From positions 62,001-126,000 of the forward strand of contig JAFYNH010000092.1 in NCBI GenBank assembly GCA_017549815.1: a stretch of 64,000 nucleotides of DNA, read 5' to 3'. This stretch comes from Selenomonadaceae bacterium. Its GTDB lineage: Bacteria; Bacillota; Negativicutes; Selenomonadales; Selenomonadaceae. Each line of letters begins with the position of its first letter. Position 1 is the stretch's first letter. This document shows positions 26,039 to 36,900 of this stretch, piece after piece. The position numbers and the translations under genes are program-made. The notes beneath the pieces are model-generated. The model was not told where the DNA came from. It saw only the letters and a program-made list of their open reading frames with translations, and searched no databases.

Positions 26039-26066
26039 GGCGGGAGCTTAAAGACTTCCGCCTTTT
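26039..26066 (+). terminator. Terminator of tRNA-Ala
   Basis: Stem GGCGGGAG / CTTCCGCC with an 8-base loop followed by TTTT, 27 bases after the tRNA. Confidence 0.85.
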
Positions 26067-26108
26067 CCTATTGCTTTCTTTGTAATTTTTCTTATCGCGT
26101 ACAAAAAA

Positions 26109-26157
26109 TTAGGTAATAGGTTAAAGGCGATAGCAAAAACTATAACCCATTACCTAA
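26109..26157. repeat. Inverted repeat related to the heptamer family
   Basis: A 15-base arm (26109-26123, TTAGGTAATAGGTTA) pairs with 26143-26157 with one mismatch, and ATAG/CTAT can extend the stem inward. The arms read as TAGGnnn 7-mers. It follows the CNNM gene stop by 17 bases on the minus strand and may terminate it. Confidence 0.75.
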
Positions 26158-26174
26158 CATTCCCCGCAGTTTTT

Positions 26175-27491
26175 TTAATCATCGCGTTTCGGAGTAGCAA
26201 GACGAATCAAAATGCGCGTGATTCGCAAGCCCTCGACTTCCTCGACGTAAAAAGTATTGCCCTCACAGGCGGCGGATTGACCAACTTTAGGCTCGCCGCC
26301 TAATTTGTCGTTAAGCCAGCCGCCTACCGTGTCAACGTCCTCCTCCTCAATCTTTATGCCGAATTCGTCTTCCAATTCCTCAAGCAACATCTTAGCATCA
26401 ATCGAATAAAGATTATCGGCGCGTTGCTCGGCGTCGGGGCGTTCCTCGTCAAATTCGTCTTGAATATCCCCGACAATTTCCTCGATAATGTCTTCAATCG
26501 TAACCATGCCCGCCGTCCCGCCGTATTCGTCAACGACAATCGCCAGTTGTGAGCGATTAGTCTGCATAGTCTTCAAAAGGACGCTGACATCCATACTTTC
26601 CGGCACAAAAAAAACTTTCCGAGCCATTTTCTTCAAGCTCGGCTTTTTTTTGCCCTGCAACATAATTCCAAACAAATCTTTTATGTGCAGAAAGCCGACA
26701 ATGTGATCTTTATCCTCGTCGCAAATCGGATAGCGCGTCATTTCTTCTTCCAAAATCGTTTCCAGATTTTCTTCGTAAGTTTTGTTGAGATAAAGACAAA
26801 CCATGTCGGGGCGCGGAACCATAATTTCTCGGACGGTGCGCTCGGTAAAGTCAAAAACGTTGTCGACAAAATCAACTTCGGTATCGTCAACAAGTCCCTG
26901 CTTGCGGCTTTCTTTCATTAGCAAGCGAATTTCTTCAGGATTGTGCGCGACTTCGCCCTCTCCGACTTGTGTTAAGCCCAAATGTCGCCCTACGAAACTC
27001 GCGGTCGTGTTTAATAGCCACACGAACGGATACATAACTTTCCAAAAAATTATCATGGGCAAGGCGATATTAAGCAAAATTTTTTCAGCGGACGCGATTG
27101 CCATTGATTTTGGAGTCAGCTCGCCTAAAATTATGTGCATTGACGTTATCAGCGAAAACGCCAGCGCGAATGAAATTGTATGCCCCAGCGTTTCGCCGAC
27201 GCCAAGAGCATGAATAAGCGGCGATATTAATTCGGCAACAAACGGCTCGCCGACCCAGCCTAAGCCCAGCGACGCTAAAGTTATTCCGAGTTGCGTAACT
27301 GATAAAGCCTCGTCGAGTTCGTCGATTAATTTTTTTGCATACTTCGCCCGCGTGTTACCTTCTTGAATCAGCGTTTCGAGACGCGACGGGCGCATTTTTA
27401 CGCAACAAAATTCAGCCGCGACGAAAAAGCCATTCATGGCGATTAAGAATAAGACTAAAAAAGTTTGAAACAATATGGGCACTATGTCCAA
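26175..27491 (-). CDS. CNNM/CorC-family membrane protein (DUF21-CBS-CorC_HlyC)
   Basis: 438 residues from a TTG start with AAGGAGG upstream. The N-terminal DUF21 domain has four hydrophobic segments (FLVLFLIAMNGFFVAAEFC...; LGITLASLGLGWVGEP). Two CBS motifs follow (MVPRPDMVCLYLN; LLKTMQTNRSQLAIVVDEYGGTAGMVTIEDI), then a C-terminal CorC_HlyC domain (VDTVGGWLNDKLG). Such proteins, often labelled haemolysin, are linked to Mg2+ or Co2+ export. It is likely a single gene: the tRNA-Ala terminator lies downstream and a heptamer repeat upstream. Confidence 0.93.
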   Translation of the reverse strand: MDIVPILFQTFLVLFLIAMNGFFVAAEFCCVKMRPSRLETLIQEGNTRAKYAKKLIDELDEALSVTQLGITLASLGLGWVGEPFVAELISPLIHALGVGETLGHTISFALAFSLITSMHIILGELTPKSMAIASAEKILLNIALPMIIFWKVMYPFVWLLNTTASFVGRHLGLTQVGEGEVAHNPEEIRLLMKESRKQGLVDDTEVDFVDNVFDFTERTVREIMVPRPDMVCLYLNKTYEENLETILEEEMTRYPICDEDKDHIVGFLHIKDLFGIMLQGKKKPSLKKMARKVFFVPESMDVSVLLKTMQTNRSQLAIVVDEYGGTAGMVTIEDIIEEIVGDIQDEFDEERPDAEQRADNLYSIDAKMLLEELEDEFGIKIEEEDVDTVGGWLNDKLGGEPKVGQSAACEGNTFYVEEVEGLRITRILIRLATPKRDD

Positions 27492-27507
27492 TTAAAAAAA
27501 TCCTCCT

Positions 27508-27575
27508 TAGGAGCTAGGAGCGAGAAACTAGGAACTAATTACTGCTAGTCCCTAATTCCTAGTTCCCAATTCCTC
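27508..27575. repeat. Heptanucleotide repeat with inverted halves
   Basis: 7-mers run as TAGGAGC twice, GAGAAAC, TAGGAAC, then turn over into CTAGTCC, CTAATTC, CTAGTTC, CCAATTC. The two halves are largely complementary and can fold into a hairpin in the gap between metA and the CNNM gene. Confidence 0.85.
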
Positions 27576-28506
27576 ACAAAAACGATTTACTACTTATTGA
27601 CTCCAATTCATAAGGAGTCTCTTGATAAACGTAATAGTTGAGCCAATTCGCAAAGAGCAGGTGAGCTACCGACCGCCATTTAACGACTGGCTCCCGCGCA
27701 GGATTATCATCGGGATAATAATTCTTCGGAACGTTCGGATTTAAGCCCGCCAATACGTCGCGATTATATTCGTTCTGCAAAGTGTTCGGATCGTATTCGG
27801 CATGACCCGTTATGAAAAATAATCGCTTGTCCAAATCGGCAACGGCATAAACGCCCGCCTCGTCCGACTCAGATAAAATCGTCAGCGCGGAAACTTTTTC
27901 AATATCTTCGCGCCGAATTTCGGTATAACGAGAATGCGGCACAAAAAATTCGTCGTCAAAACCGCGCAGAAGTTTTTCGTGCTTAACGCAGAGATGATGC
28001 TTGTAAACGCCCGAAAGTTTTTCTTCCATTAAATATTTCGGAACGTCGTAATGATGATACAAAGCCGCCTGCGCGCCCCAACAAATATGAAACGTCGACC
28101 AAGCATGAGACTTGCTCCAATCCATAATTTCAACAAGCTCCTGCCAATACGCGACCTCTTCAAATTCCAAAAGCTCAATCGGTGCGCCCGTTATGATAAA
28201 GCCGTCATAATTTTTATTATTAACGTCGTCAAACGTCCCGTAAAATTCGGTGAGATAATCCTTTGACGTATGCGACGGCGTATAAGTCCGCGTATAAATG
28301 AAATCAACTTCGACTTGCAAAGGCGTATTACCTAAAAGGCGCAGGAGTTGCGTTTCCGTCACAGATTTTATCGGCATAAGGTTAAGGATTAAAATTTTTA
28401 GCGGGCGGATGTCCTGTGCATAGGCGCGGTCGGCGTCCATTACGAAAATATTTTCATTCTCTAAGACGTGCGTCGCGGGCAAATTATTTGGTATTTTTAT
28501 CGGCAA
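27574..28506 (-). CDS. metA: Homoserine O-acetyltransferase (MetA family)
   Basis: 310 residues. Catalytic Cys142 lies in FHICWGAQ; the His and Glu of the triad appear in FITGHAEYD. Residue 111 is Glu ([13 protein letters not shown]). In this family Glu111 goes with acetyl-CoA use and Gly111 with succinyl-CoA, so this copy is probably an acetyltransferase despite the usual 'succinyltransferase' label. It makes O-acetylhomoserine for methionine synthesis in the cytoplasm. No SAM riboswitch is seen; the gap to the upstream gene is only about 40 bases. Confidence 0.95.
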   Translation of the reverse strand: MPIKIPNNLPATHVLENENIFVMDADRAYAQDIRPLKILILNLMPIKSVTETQLLRLLGNTPLQVEVDFIYTRTYTPSHTSKDYLTEFYGTFDDVNNKNYDGFIITGAPIELLEFEEVAYWQELVEIMDWSKSHAWSTFHICWGAQAALYHHYDVPKYLMEEKLSGVYKHHLCVKHEKLLRGFDDEFFVPHSRYTEIRREDIEKVSALTILSESDEAGVYAVADLDKRLFFITGHAEYDPNTLQNEYNRDVLAGLNPNVPKNYYPDDNPAREPVVKWRSVAHLLFANWLNYYVYQETPYELESISSKSFL

Positions 28507-28545
28507 AATTTTTCACTCCCCGTAAAAGCAATTAGGAATTACGCA

Positions 28546-29424
28546 TTAATCAAGCGAATAGCGTGTAACCCAACGCGAATTATTTTTAGCGTAGGCGCGA
28601 AGACGAACCAAACCTTTATAATCCGGCTCGTCGCTATTAATCATGCGATACGCCCCGTCGAATTCGTCCTTAATATCCTGCCAAGAATTATTCGGCGTCC
28701 ACATTTGCCCGTCTTTAATAACTTCCGTGCCTTGCGTCAAGTTGACCGCCTTTTTCATGAATCGAATTTCCGTCGTGCGTCCCTGCTTATCCTTAGTAAC
28801 TTGCCACTCCCACAAAATCAAGTTCGAGCCTTTGAGCCGCATTGTTGTTGTATCGGCTGAAAGCGTCGTTGTCGAGCCGTCGGCGGCGGTATAAGACCAT
28901 AAATCTATCCAACGTTCTTCAGTCGGAGCGCGTTTGCGGTCGCGTTCGCCCAGCCTAAAAACTTCGTCGACTATCGCGCAATAAAATTCTTCGTCAAAGG
29001 AGCGCGTATTAATTTCCTTGATTCGCCCCTCTTCCTTAGACCAAACGACTTGTTCTTTGTCGTTATAAAAATCTTCGCGAACATATTGGAGCGTCCGATT
29101 TTGCGGATTCACGCGGAGCAACGCCAAACTGTATGATAACGACTTCGCATCGGGCAAAATATTTTCTATGCCATAATTTTTAATAGTCTCCGCCGCGCCC
29201 TCATAAGAGTAAGTCGTTTTCGTCCACGCCTCAATTTCTATCGCAATTTCTCTGCCGTCATTAGTGACAACTTTCTTTTTAATCGTCACAGAGTCGGGGT
29301 CGAAATATTTGCTGTATTTGTCATTGGAGTCGAGCCAAAACCATTCGGTCGCCGCGCAGGCGTCATTGTGAATAAAAAATATCGTCGCGAAAATAATTGC
29401 AAGTGCAAAAGAAATTTTTTTCAT
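28546..29424 (-). CDS. Exported protein of unknown function
   Basis: 292 residues with a signal peptide (ISFALAIIFATIFFIHNDACA, cleavage near Ala25). The mature part seems to hold two related beta-rich units: one opening TEWFWLDSNDKYSKYFDPDSV and one opening ERWIDLWSYTAADGSTTTL, each with the W-x-L...D...V/M pattern. I do not recognise the family; short proteins of this plan occur near envelope genes in Negativicutes. The stop of the GTPase gene upstream is two bases away, so the two are co-transcribed. Confidence 0.75.
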   Translation of the reverse strand: MKKISFALAIIFATIFFIHNDACAATEWFWLDSNDKYSKYFDPDSVTIKKKVVTNDGREIAIEIEAWTKTTYSYEGAAETIKNYGIENILPDAKSLSYSLALLRVNPQNRTLQYVREDFYNDKEQVVWSKEEGRIKEINTRSFDEEFYCAIVDEVFRLGERDRKRAPTEERWIDLWSYTAADGSTTTLSADTTTMRLKGSNLILWEWQVTKDKQGRTTEIRFMKKAVNLTQGTEVIKDGQMWTPNNSWQDIKDEFDGAYRMINSDEPDYKGLVRLRAYAKNNSRWVTRYSLD

Positions 29425-29426
29425 CG

Positions 29427-29870
29427 CTAATCCCTGCTTCCTAACAGGCGATTAATTTCCTCGTCGAGTTCTTCAACGCCTTCGCCAGTTTGTGAACTTA
29501 CACAAAGTGCCTTAAGCCCCGAAACTTCATTAACAGCCGCCGCTAATGCCTTGCCGCCGTCCGCGAATTTGTCCGCTTGACTTATTACGACGATAACTTC
29601 CGAGCCGCTCTTTTTAAGTTTGCTTATCCACGCCAGTTCCAACTCGAATGAATCGTTTGCAATTAACATTAGCGCGACTTCGACGCTCTGCGCGGATTTT
29701 TCGGCGGTTGAGTCTTCAACGTCTACGCCGACCGTATCGACCAACATGACTTTTGTCACCGAGCCGATTTCCATTGCTTTGAACGTCGCTTTGATTTTAT
29801 GTTTCGTCAGCGCGTACATTAATGCTGATTTGCCGCTTTTGCGCTTGCCGAAAATCCCTACTTGTCTCAT
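29427..29870 (-). CDS. HydF-like small GTPase domain
   Basis: 147 residues. The P-loop is GKRKSGKSALMYAL, the G3 motif DTVGVD, and the G4 position reads SQAD instead of NKxD. The stretch TFKAMEIGSVTKVMLVDTVG closely follows the N-terminal GTPase of HydF, the [FeFe]-hydrogenase maturation protein, but the G2 loop (GTTTDPV in HydF) is shortened away and the iron-sulfur half is missing. So it is a stand-alone, reduced relative. No hydrogenase genes are in view. It opens a two-gene unit with the exported protein. EutP-like GTPases have similar length and are an alternative. Confidence 0.7.
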   Translation of the reverse strand: MRQVGIFGKRKSGKSALMYALTKHKIKATFKAMEIGSVTKVMLVDTVGVDVEDSTAEKSAQSVEVALMLIANDSFELELAWISKLKKSGSEVIVVISQADKFADGGKALAAAVNEVSGLKALCVSSQTGEGVEELDEEINRLLGSRD

Positions 29871-29888
29871 AACTTGCGCCTCCCTATG

Positions 29889-29950
29889 ATTAGGAATTAG
29901 GAGTTAGGAATTAGGAACTAGTTCCTAGAAACTCGCCCCTAGTTCCTAAC
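29889..29950. repeat. Heptanucleotide repeat with palindromic core
   Basis: TAGGAAT, TAGGAGT, TAGGAAT, TAGGAAC units run into the palindrome GGAACTAGTTCC, then CTAGAAACTCGC. The 23 bases 29914-29936 recur exactly at 43991-44013 and 44052-44074. It fills the gap between the PHP and GTPase genes. Confidence 0.88.
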
Positions 29951-29967
29951 AAATTATAGCAAAATCT

Positions 29968-30816
29968 TCAAGTCAAGTCGACAATTTCACGGCGTCTTTT
30001 ATCAAAGCGAGCAATTTTTTTATAGCCGAAACCGCGAACATATTCGGTAGCTTCTTCGTAAAATTTTCCGCAATCTTCAGGCTGATGAGCGTCGCTGGTT
30101 ATAACAATCGGTAAGTCGTAAGCAGCGGCAACCTTCATGAAGTCGGCGTAGGGCGAAATTTCTTTGACGGGGTAGCGATAAAGTGTACCGGTATTCACAT
30201 CAACAACCATATCGGCTTTTTTAAGGGCGGCGGCAACTCGTTCAAGGTAAGGCGTCGCGTCGAAGTCGGGGAAGAATTTAAACAGCCGAATATTGAACGG
30301 GTGCCCAAGAATGTCATAATTGCCACTTGCCGCCAACATTTCAACCTGCGCGGCGTATTCTTCATAAATATCGCGCAGATTGTGATTGTGCCACTCGTCG
30401 ATAAGTTTTGATGCGTCGTAGCCCCAGCCCCATAAAAAATGTACAGAGCCGATTCGATAATCGAACTCCCAAGCGTCGAGAATTTTTTTAACGGCGTCTT
30501 GATTCTTAAAGTTGCAGACTTCAATCCCGATTTTGACCGCATGATTTTCTTTCAGCCTCGCCATAAACTCAAAATAATCCTTGAGCGTGTGCTTAAACTT
30601 ATTCGTCTTGAGCCAGACTTTTTGGAACTCCCCGACGGGCGACGAATCCAAAATCAAATCGTCGTAATAAAAACTTTCAAACTCAGGGAAAGTGTGCGTG
30701 TGCTCGCTAATTCCGATTTCGTCAAGCCCGTGCGACTTAGCCGCCGTAAAAAATCCTTCAACCCAAGCCGAGTCATAATCGCCGTACTCAAAATGCATGT
30801 GGTAATCAAATTTCAT
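29968..30816 (-). CDS. PHP-family phosphatase, probably histidinol-phosphatase
   Basis: 282 residues. PHP motifs: DYHMHFEYGD (motif I), SEHTHTFPE (motif II), GSVHFLWGW (motif III region), LGHPFNIRLFK, and ITSDAHQPEDCG (motif IV), giving the trinuclear metal site. The length and motif spacing fit the HisJ/HisK histidinol-phosphate phosphatase branch, the eighth step of histidine synthesis, and hisIE is present at 5067. Other PHP phosphoesterases cannot be excluded. Confidence 0.85.
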   Translation of the reverse strand: MKFDYHMHFEYGDYDSAWVEGFFTAAKSHGLDEIGISEHTHTFPEFESFYYDDLILDSSPVGEFQKVWLKTNKFKHTLKDYFEFMARLKENHAVKIGIEVCNFKNQDAVKKILDAWEFDYRIGSVHFLWGWGYDASKLIDEWHNHNLRDIYEEYAAQVEMLAASGNYDILGHPFNIRLFKFFPDFDATPYLERVAAALKKADMVVDVNTGTLYRYPVKEISPYADFMKVAAAYDLPIVITSDAHQPEDCGKFYEEATEYVRGFGYKKIARFDKRRREIVDLT

Positions 30817-30896
30817 ATCAACACCTCACCAAAGTTTTTAAATCTATATACCACAGAAAAAGATTTTTTACAATCGAAAAGCATGAACCTTGTAGA

Positions 30897-30925
30897 AATA
30901 AAAAATCCCTCGCTAGGGACGAGGG
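30897..30925 (-). terminator. Terminator of the giant RTX gene
   Basis: Perfect stem CCCTCG / CGAGGG with a 7-base loop, followed in the minus direction by ATTTTTTATTT, about 40 bases after the RTX stop codon. Confidence 0.85.
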
Positions 30926-30966
30926 TTATAAAAACTGGAAACCTTTTTAAGTTTTACTGTTTAAAG

Positions 30967-33900
30967 TTATTTGATAGTTTTGCCACTCACGTGATAAGTC
31001 GTACCGTTAATATTAATGTCTGTCTTAGTCGTTAAGTTCTTGAGATAAATGGTGCCTCCACTTTCCGCAACCGTCAGCGTCAACTTACCGCTACTGTAAG
31101 ACGCCTTACTGAACTTGCTCGCATTTCCGTCTATGTCGAGTATTTTCAAGATGTCTCCACTTGCGAAGTCAAGTATGGTGTCCTTGCCGTCGCCCGCTTT
31201 GAAGATAAACGTATCGTTACCGTCGTTGCCGTAGAGTGTGTCATTTCCTTTGTTACCCCAAAGTGTATCAGCTCCTGCGCCCCCGTAGAGTGTATCGTTT
31301 TTCGCGCCGCCTATGATTGAGTTCGCCGCATTTGTGCCCGTGATTTTAATTGCCACAGTGCGTCTGGAGGCGTCTACGTTCGCTTTGCTGTTAAGTGTAT
31401 ATTCGCTGTTGAATGTTGCAGGCAGAATTACCGTTTTGCCGTCAGTCAGCTCGCCGTTGCTGTAAAAGAAAGCCTTATCGCCTTGCTCAAGCGTGATTGA
31501 TTTATCAGCCGCGCCCTTAACGGTGATATAGCCGCTGTCAACGCGGAAAATTACGTCGCTGTTCTTCGTATAGAAATCTTTCAAGGCACTTTCCGAACTG
31601 AGGCTAATTTTGTTGTCGCTCGCGTAATTGTAAATTATATCGGAACCTGTGTTATAGACAAATGTGCTACCGTTGCCGCCGTAGAATCGATTCGATTTGG
31701 CATTTCCAATTAGTGTTGCGTTCGCTGTCTGTGAGCCGTCTATCGTGACTATATCAGCCCCTGCCGTATAAGTTGCGGCGTCGGCTTTCAGGGTTATTGC
31801 CGTGCCTTTGCTGTTGAGCATGCCGTCATTTGAATATTTGCCTGCCACGCCGTTAATAGTGATTAGGCTGTCCGCCGCGCCCTCAAGTTTCAGAGTTCCG
31901 TCGCTGAATGTGAACATTATATCTTTGCCGCTGATTGCATAGCTACTGTAGTTAGACGACGTGCTAATTTTATCAAAGCCATTACCATAGTCCTTGATAA
32001 CATCGGAACCGCCGCTATAGATGAACGTGTCACTGCCTACGCCACCTGTCAACGTGTCGTCACCAAGTCCGCCGTCGAGCGTATCATTTTTCGTCCCGCC
32101 AACGATTGAATTATTCTGCGCGTTACCCGTAAGTTTCGTCGCCGCCGTGCGTTTGGAAGCATCAAGATTTTTTGTCGCCTCGCCAAGTGTAACTTCTGCG
32201 TCAAAGGTCGCTGGCAATATCGAAGTATCGGGTTTGCTGAATACATCGCCGTTGAAAGTAATTTCTTCGCCGTCTTGCACGAACGTAATAGACTTATCCG
32301 TAGAATCTTTGACGGTTATCGTGCCGCTATCAACATTGATAATCGTATCGGAATTTTTCTTATAAGCATTTTTCAACACAACGTCGGTTCCGAGACTAAT
32401 TTTATCGTCTTCGCCGTAATTGTAGATTATATCAGAACCCGACGTATAAATCGTGCTGACAACCGCGCCGTCCGCTGTGTACGTTGTCTTTTCTTGTTCG
32501 ACATGTTCGTAAACGAAAGTATCCGCGCCGTTTCCACTGTACAGATAATCACTGCCCTTGCCGCCATTAAGCGTCGAGCCGCCTTTGCTGGCGTAAATTC
32601 TGTTCGATTTATCATTGCCGACAACTTCAAGTGTGCCCTCGACCGCCGAGCCTTTTATCGTCACGAGATCTGGATAATTCGTTGCGTTGAAAGTTGTTGT
32701 TGCAGTTCCGAGAGTGACCGCCGTATTCTTGCTGTTAAATTTATCTTCAGTGCCGACGCTTGCCGCTGTGCTCGTCTTCGCAAATTTGATTTTCTTTTCC
32801 TTCGCACCGCTAAGTACTATTGAGCCGCCGTCGCTGAAGTTCAAAATCCTATCATCACCGCTTACAACAGAATTTTGAAGCGTATATCCGCTTGCAATGC
32901 TGATTTTGTCGGAGCCGGTGCCGTAGTCCGTGATTGTGTCGTTACCGCCGCTGTAGATGAAAACATCATTACCTTTGCCGCCCGTGAGCGTGTCATTACC
33001 TGCCGCGCCGTCTAGAGTGTCTGCGCCTGTACCGCCGACGATTGAATTATTCTGCGCGTTACCCGTGAGTTTCATCGCCGCCGTCCGCATCGAGGCATTT
33101 ACATTTTCATAATCGCCAAGATTAAATTCGCTTACGAAGGTCGCTGGTAGCGTCACGGATTGATTTTCTGCGTCGTGGAAAATGCCGCCGCTGAAAATCG
33201 TTTCCGCGCTGTCCTGCACAAGCGTAATCGATTTGTTCGCAGAATCTTTAACGGTTATAGTGCCGCTGTCGACTTTGATTATTACGTCGTCATTTTGCTT
33301 GTAGGCGTCCTTGAGCACGACATCAGCTCCGAGACTGATTTTATCGTTCAAATCGAAGTTGTAAAGCACATCGGAACCTGCACTGTAAATCGTGCTGACT
33401 ATCTCCTCAACTTCGCCGCTCCCGTTTAACGTGTAAGTCGTCTTCTCTTGTTGAACATGTTCATAGACGAAAGTATCCGCGCCGTCTGAACCGTAGAACT
33501 GATTCGATTTCGTGTTGCCGATTACGGTCGCGCCGTTGGTTGCAGAAGCATTTATCGTTACGACAGTTTCGTCCGCTGTGTAGGTTGTTGTGTTTGCGCC
33601 GAGCGTTACCGCCGTGTTATTGCTGTTGAAAGTTTTACCTGCCGCGAAATTCTTCGCAACGCCGTTGATGTTTATTGTCTTGTCCGCTCCGTCGATGAGT
33701 TTCAAACTGCCGCCGTCTGCAAAATTGATAACTATATCTTCGCCGCTGATTTCGTAACTCTGATAATCCGAAGTCGCGCTGATTTTGTCGCCCGCCGTAT
33801 AGTCGGTGATAATATCCTTGCCGCCGCTGTAAACGAACACATCAGAACCTGCGCCACCCGTCAACGTATCGTCTCCTAATCCGCCGTCGAGCGTGTCTGC

Positions 33901-36900
33901 ACCCTTGCCACCCAAAATTGAGTTTGCAGAATTATTGCCGTTAAGTTTAGTCGCCGCTGTACGTTTGGTGGCGTCAAGATTTTTCGTTCCCTCGCCGAGT
34001 GTAACTTCTGTGTCAAAGGTCGCGGGCAATGTCACCGAGTCGCCGCCTATCAGTTTGCCGTCACTGTAAACAAATTCTTTTCCGTCTTGCTCGAACGTAA
34101 CCGCCGAAGCATTTTTCACCTTCAACGAACCGACGGAGAATTTGATATACAGATCTGCATTTGTCTTGTAAAAATCTGTAATCGTCACATCGGAAGCAAG
34201 ACTTATCTTGTCACCATCGCCGTAGTTGTCAATTACATCATTGCCGACGCCGTAAACAAATTTATCTGCACCCGCGCCGCCAACGAGCGTGTCATTGCCT
34301 TCGCCACCGTCAATCGTTTGAGCATTTCCTTTGGCTAAGATAGAGTCATTACCAGCGTCGCCGAAAATTTTCGTTTCGTCGCCGTAAGCAGTAATGGTAT
34401 CGTTACCTTCGCCCGCCGAAATCGTTTGAGCGTTTCCTTTGGTTAAGATAGAGTCGTTACCAGCGTCGCCGAAAATTTTCATTTCGTCGCCGTAAGCAAT
34501 AATGGTGTCGTTACCGTCGCCCGCCGTGATTGTCTGATTCTTGCCGCTACCCGTCAAAAGTTCAGCCGCGCTCGTGCCGACGATTGAAGAATTGTCCTTC
34601 CAAGCATAGGACGCCGCGTCATCGTAATTATCAACCGCCTGTTTAGCCAAATAGCGCAGGAACATGAAACCCGCAACGTAACAATTCAAATCGCCTGTGC
34701 CGTTCTTGTTTATGTCGAGATAACTCGCGAGACTGTCGGCATTGCCCGCAAAAGTTTCAATCAAAGAAGTTTTAGTATCGTCCGAACCGCAAGTTAAATC
34801 AGCAAGTCCTTCTTGTAAGAATTCGGGCAGAGAACCCATAAATTTAAATTGCGTTACGTGCGTAAGTTCGTGCGCAATCGTCCTGTCGACGCCATTGCCA
34901 TTATAATCGTCGTCGCTCGCGAAGTGCGTTGAACCCATGTTAATGCAGACTTTGCCGGAAGTCCATGTTTGCCCCCAAGCACTCCCCGAAGGTATCAACG
35001 AAAAATCAAGCTTGTCGCCCTCAGAGAATTTAAATCCATAACTTTCTTCAATGAGCTTGAGAGATTCCTCAGCCCACCAGCTGTAAAAAGCATCGAAAAC
35101 TTTTTTGCCGTCGGCAGTGAGACTGTTGCCCGTCGAAGAAATATTTATCTCTAAATTTCTTTTAGTAAACGTCGTATCCGTATAATCGGGGACATGTTGC
35201 AAGCTCGAAAGCGTTTCATTAATAACAGTGTCGGAAGTTTTAGCAGATAAGCCGCCCGCGTCCCAACCTGTTATCGCGCCCGTGTCGCCGTTGTCTAGGT
35301 TTATTCCGCAATATTTTCTAAGGAAAGTATCAGCGTCGCCCGCCGCCCGACAATCAGTTATCATTTGATTAATCGCGTCTTGAATGCTGTTGAAATGCGT
35401 CGAAAGCTTAATCGATTCGTCGAGCTTAGCCGTGCCGCTGAGGAAAGTTTTATTCCAAGCCTGAACAAGATTTTTAATAACGTCCTGAGCGGAATAATCT
35501 TTGCCATAAATTTGCGTGGTCGTGCCCGAAGAATCTTTAACGGTAATTGCATGTCCCGCCATATCTTTAAGCGTAAGAGAACCGTCGCCGATATTGAAAA
35601 TTAAATCGCCGCTGTCGAAAGAATAACTGTCGACCTTGCCCGACAACAATTCAATCGTGTCTTCGTAGCTGTAATTGGTAATGACAGCATTGCCGCCATT
35701 GTATTGATAAAGTTGCGCATTTTTATCGCCCGTAATTGTGCTATTGCCCGCGCCGCTCCTAATCGTAACGTCGGAGCCTTTGACAGTATTTTTTCCGCCG
35801 TTCGCCAAAACGAGAACATTTTTGCCGCCGTCGTTGTAAATGTAATTATCGCCGTCGCCCGTGTCGATTGTGACGGAAGAGCCTTTGTTCCAAATCGAAT
35901 CGTTGCCCGCTCCACCGTTGATTGTAACGTTCGTGCCATAGTTGTTAATGGTGTCGGCTCCGTCATCACCCGCAATTAAAACGTTTGAGCCGTCGTTGTC
36001 AATGAAATCATCATCGGCACCGCCATTAATAGTAACGTTATTCCAAATATTAAGAACGCTATCATTACCCGCGCCGCCATTTATGCTGACGTTTAAGCCG
36101 AGATTGTAAATGGTATCGTCGCCCGCGCCCGCATTGATTGTCGCATTTGCCTTGTTGTTTTGAATGGAATCGTTGCCGTCCGTGCCTTCAATAATCAGAG
36201 GATTTTTATAGGTGCCGTCAATGTTGACATTAGCCAAGCTTGTAACGCTGTACAAAGTTACATTGCCTTCGCCGACTTGAATAATCACGTCGCCATAAGA
36301 ACTTTTGGCTGTCGAGTAAGTGCCGTTGCCGTCGCCGATTTGCAAAGTCGTCGTCGAGTTAAAACCTCTGATTACGTCGTTGCCGTCACCTGCGCGGTAA
36401 ACAATCAAATTGTTGGAGGCGTTTGAGCCGAGACTGATATTATCATTACCCGTACCGCCCGTTATCGTATTGTCCGAACCGATAAGGCTTATTTTGTCGT
36501 CGTCGCCGCCCAAGTCAATTTGATTTGAAACTAAGCTAACGCTACTTGTATGATTAATGACATCTTTGCCCGCGCCGCCGTAAATCGTATGATTCTTATT
36601 CGTGCCATAGAAAGTTATCGTATCGTTGCCGTCGCCTAAGTCAATGTGATTTAAACTGGTTGTGCTGTGATAAATAGAATCATTACCTGCGCCGCCGAGA
36701 AGGGTATTCTTTGTGCCGCCGCTGAAATTCAACTTATCATCGCCCGCACCGAGATCAACCGAGTTTAAGCTGGTCGTGCCGCCACCGGTTATTTGAACTG
36801 AGTCATTGCCGTCGCCTGTGCTGACCGTATTGTTCCATTGACCAAATTTAACGGTGTCATCTCCGTCATCCGTGAGGATTGAACTATCAAATAACTGATT

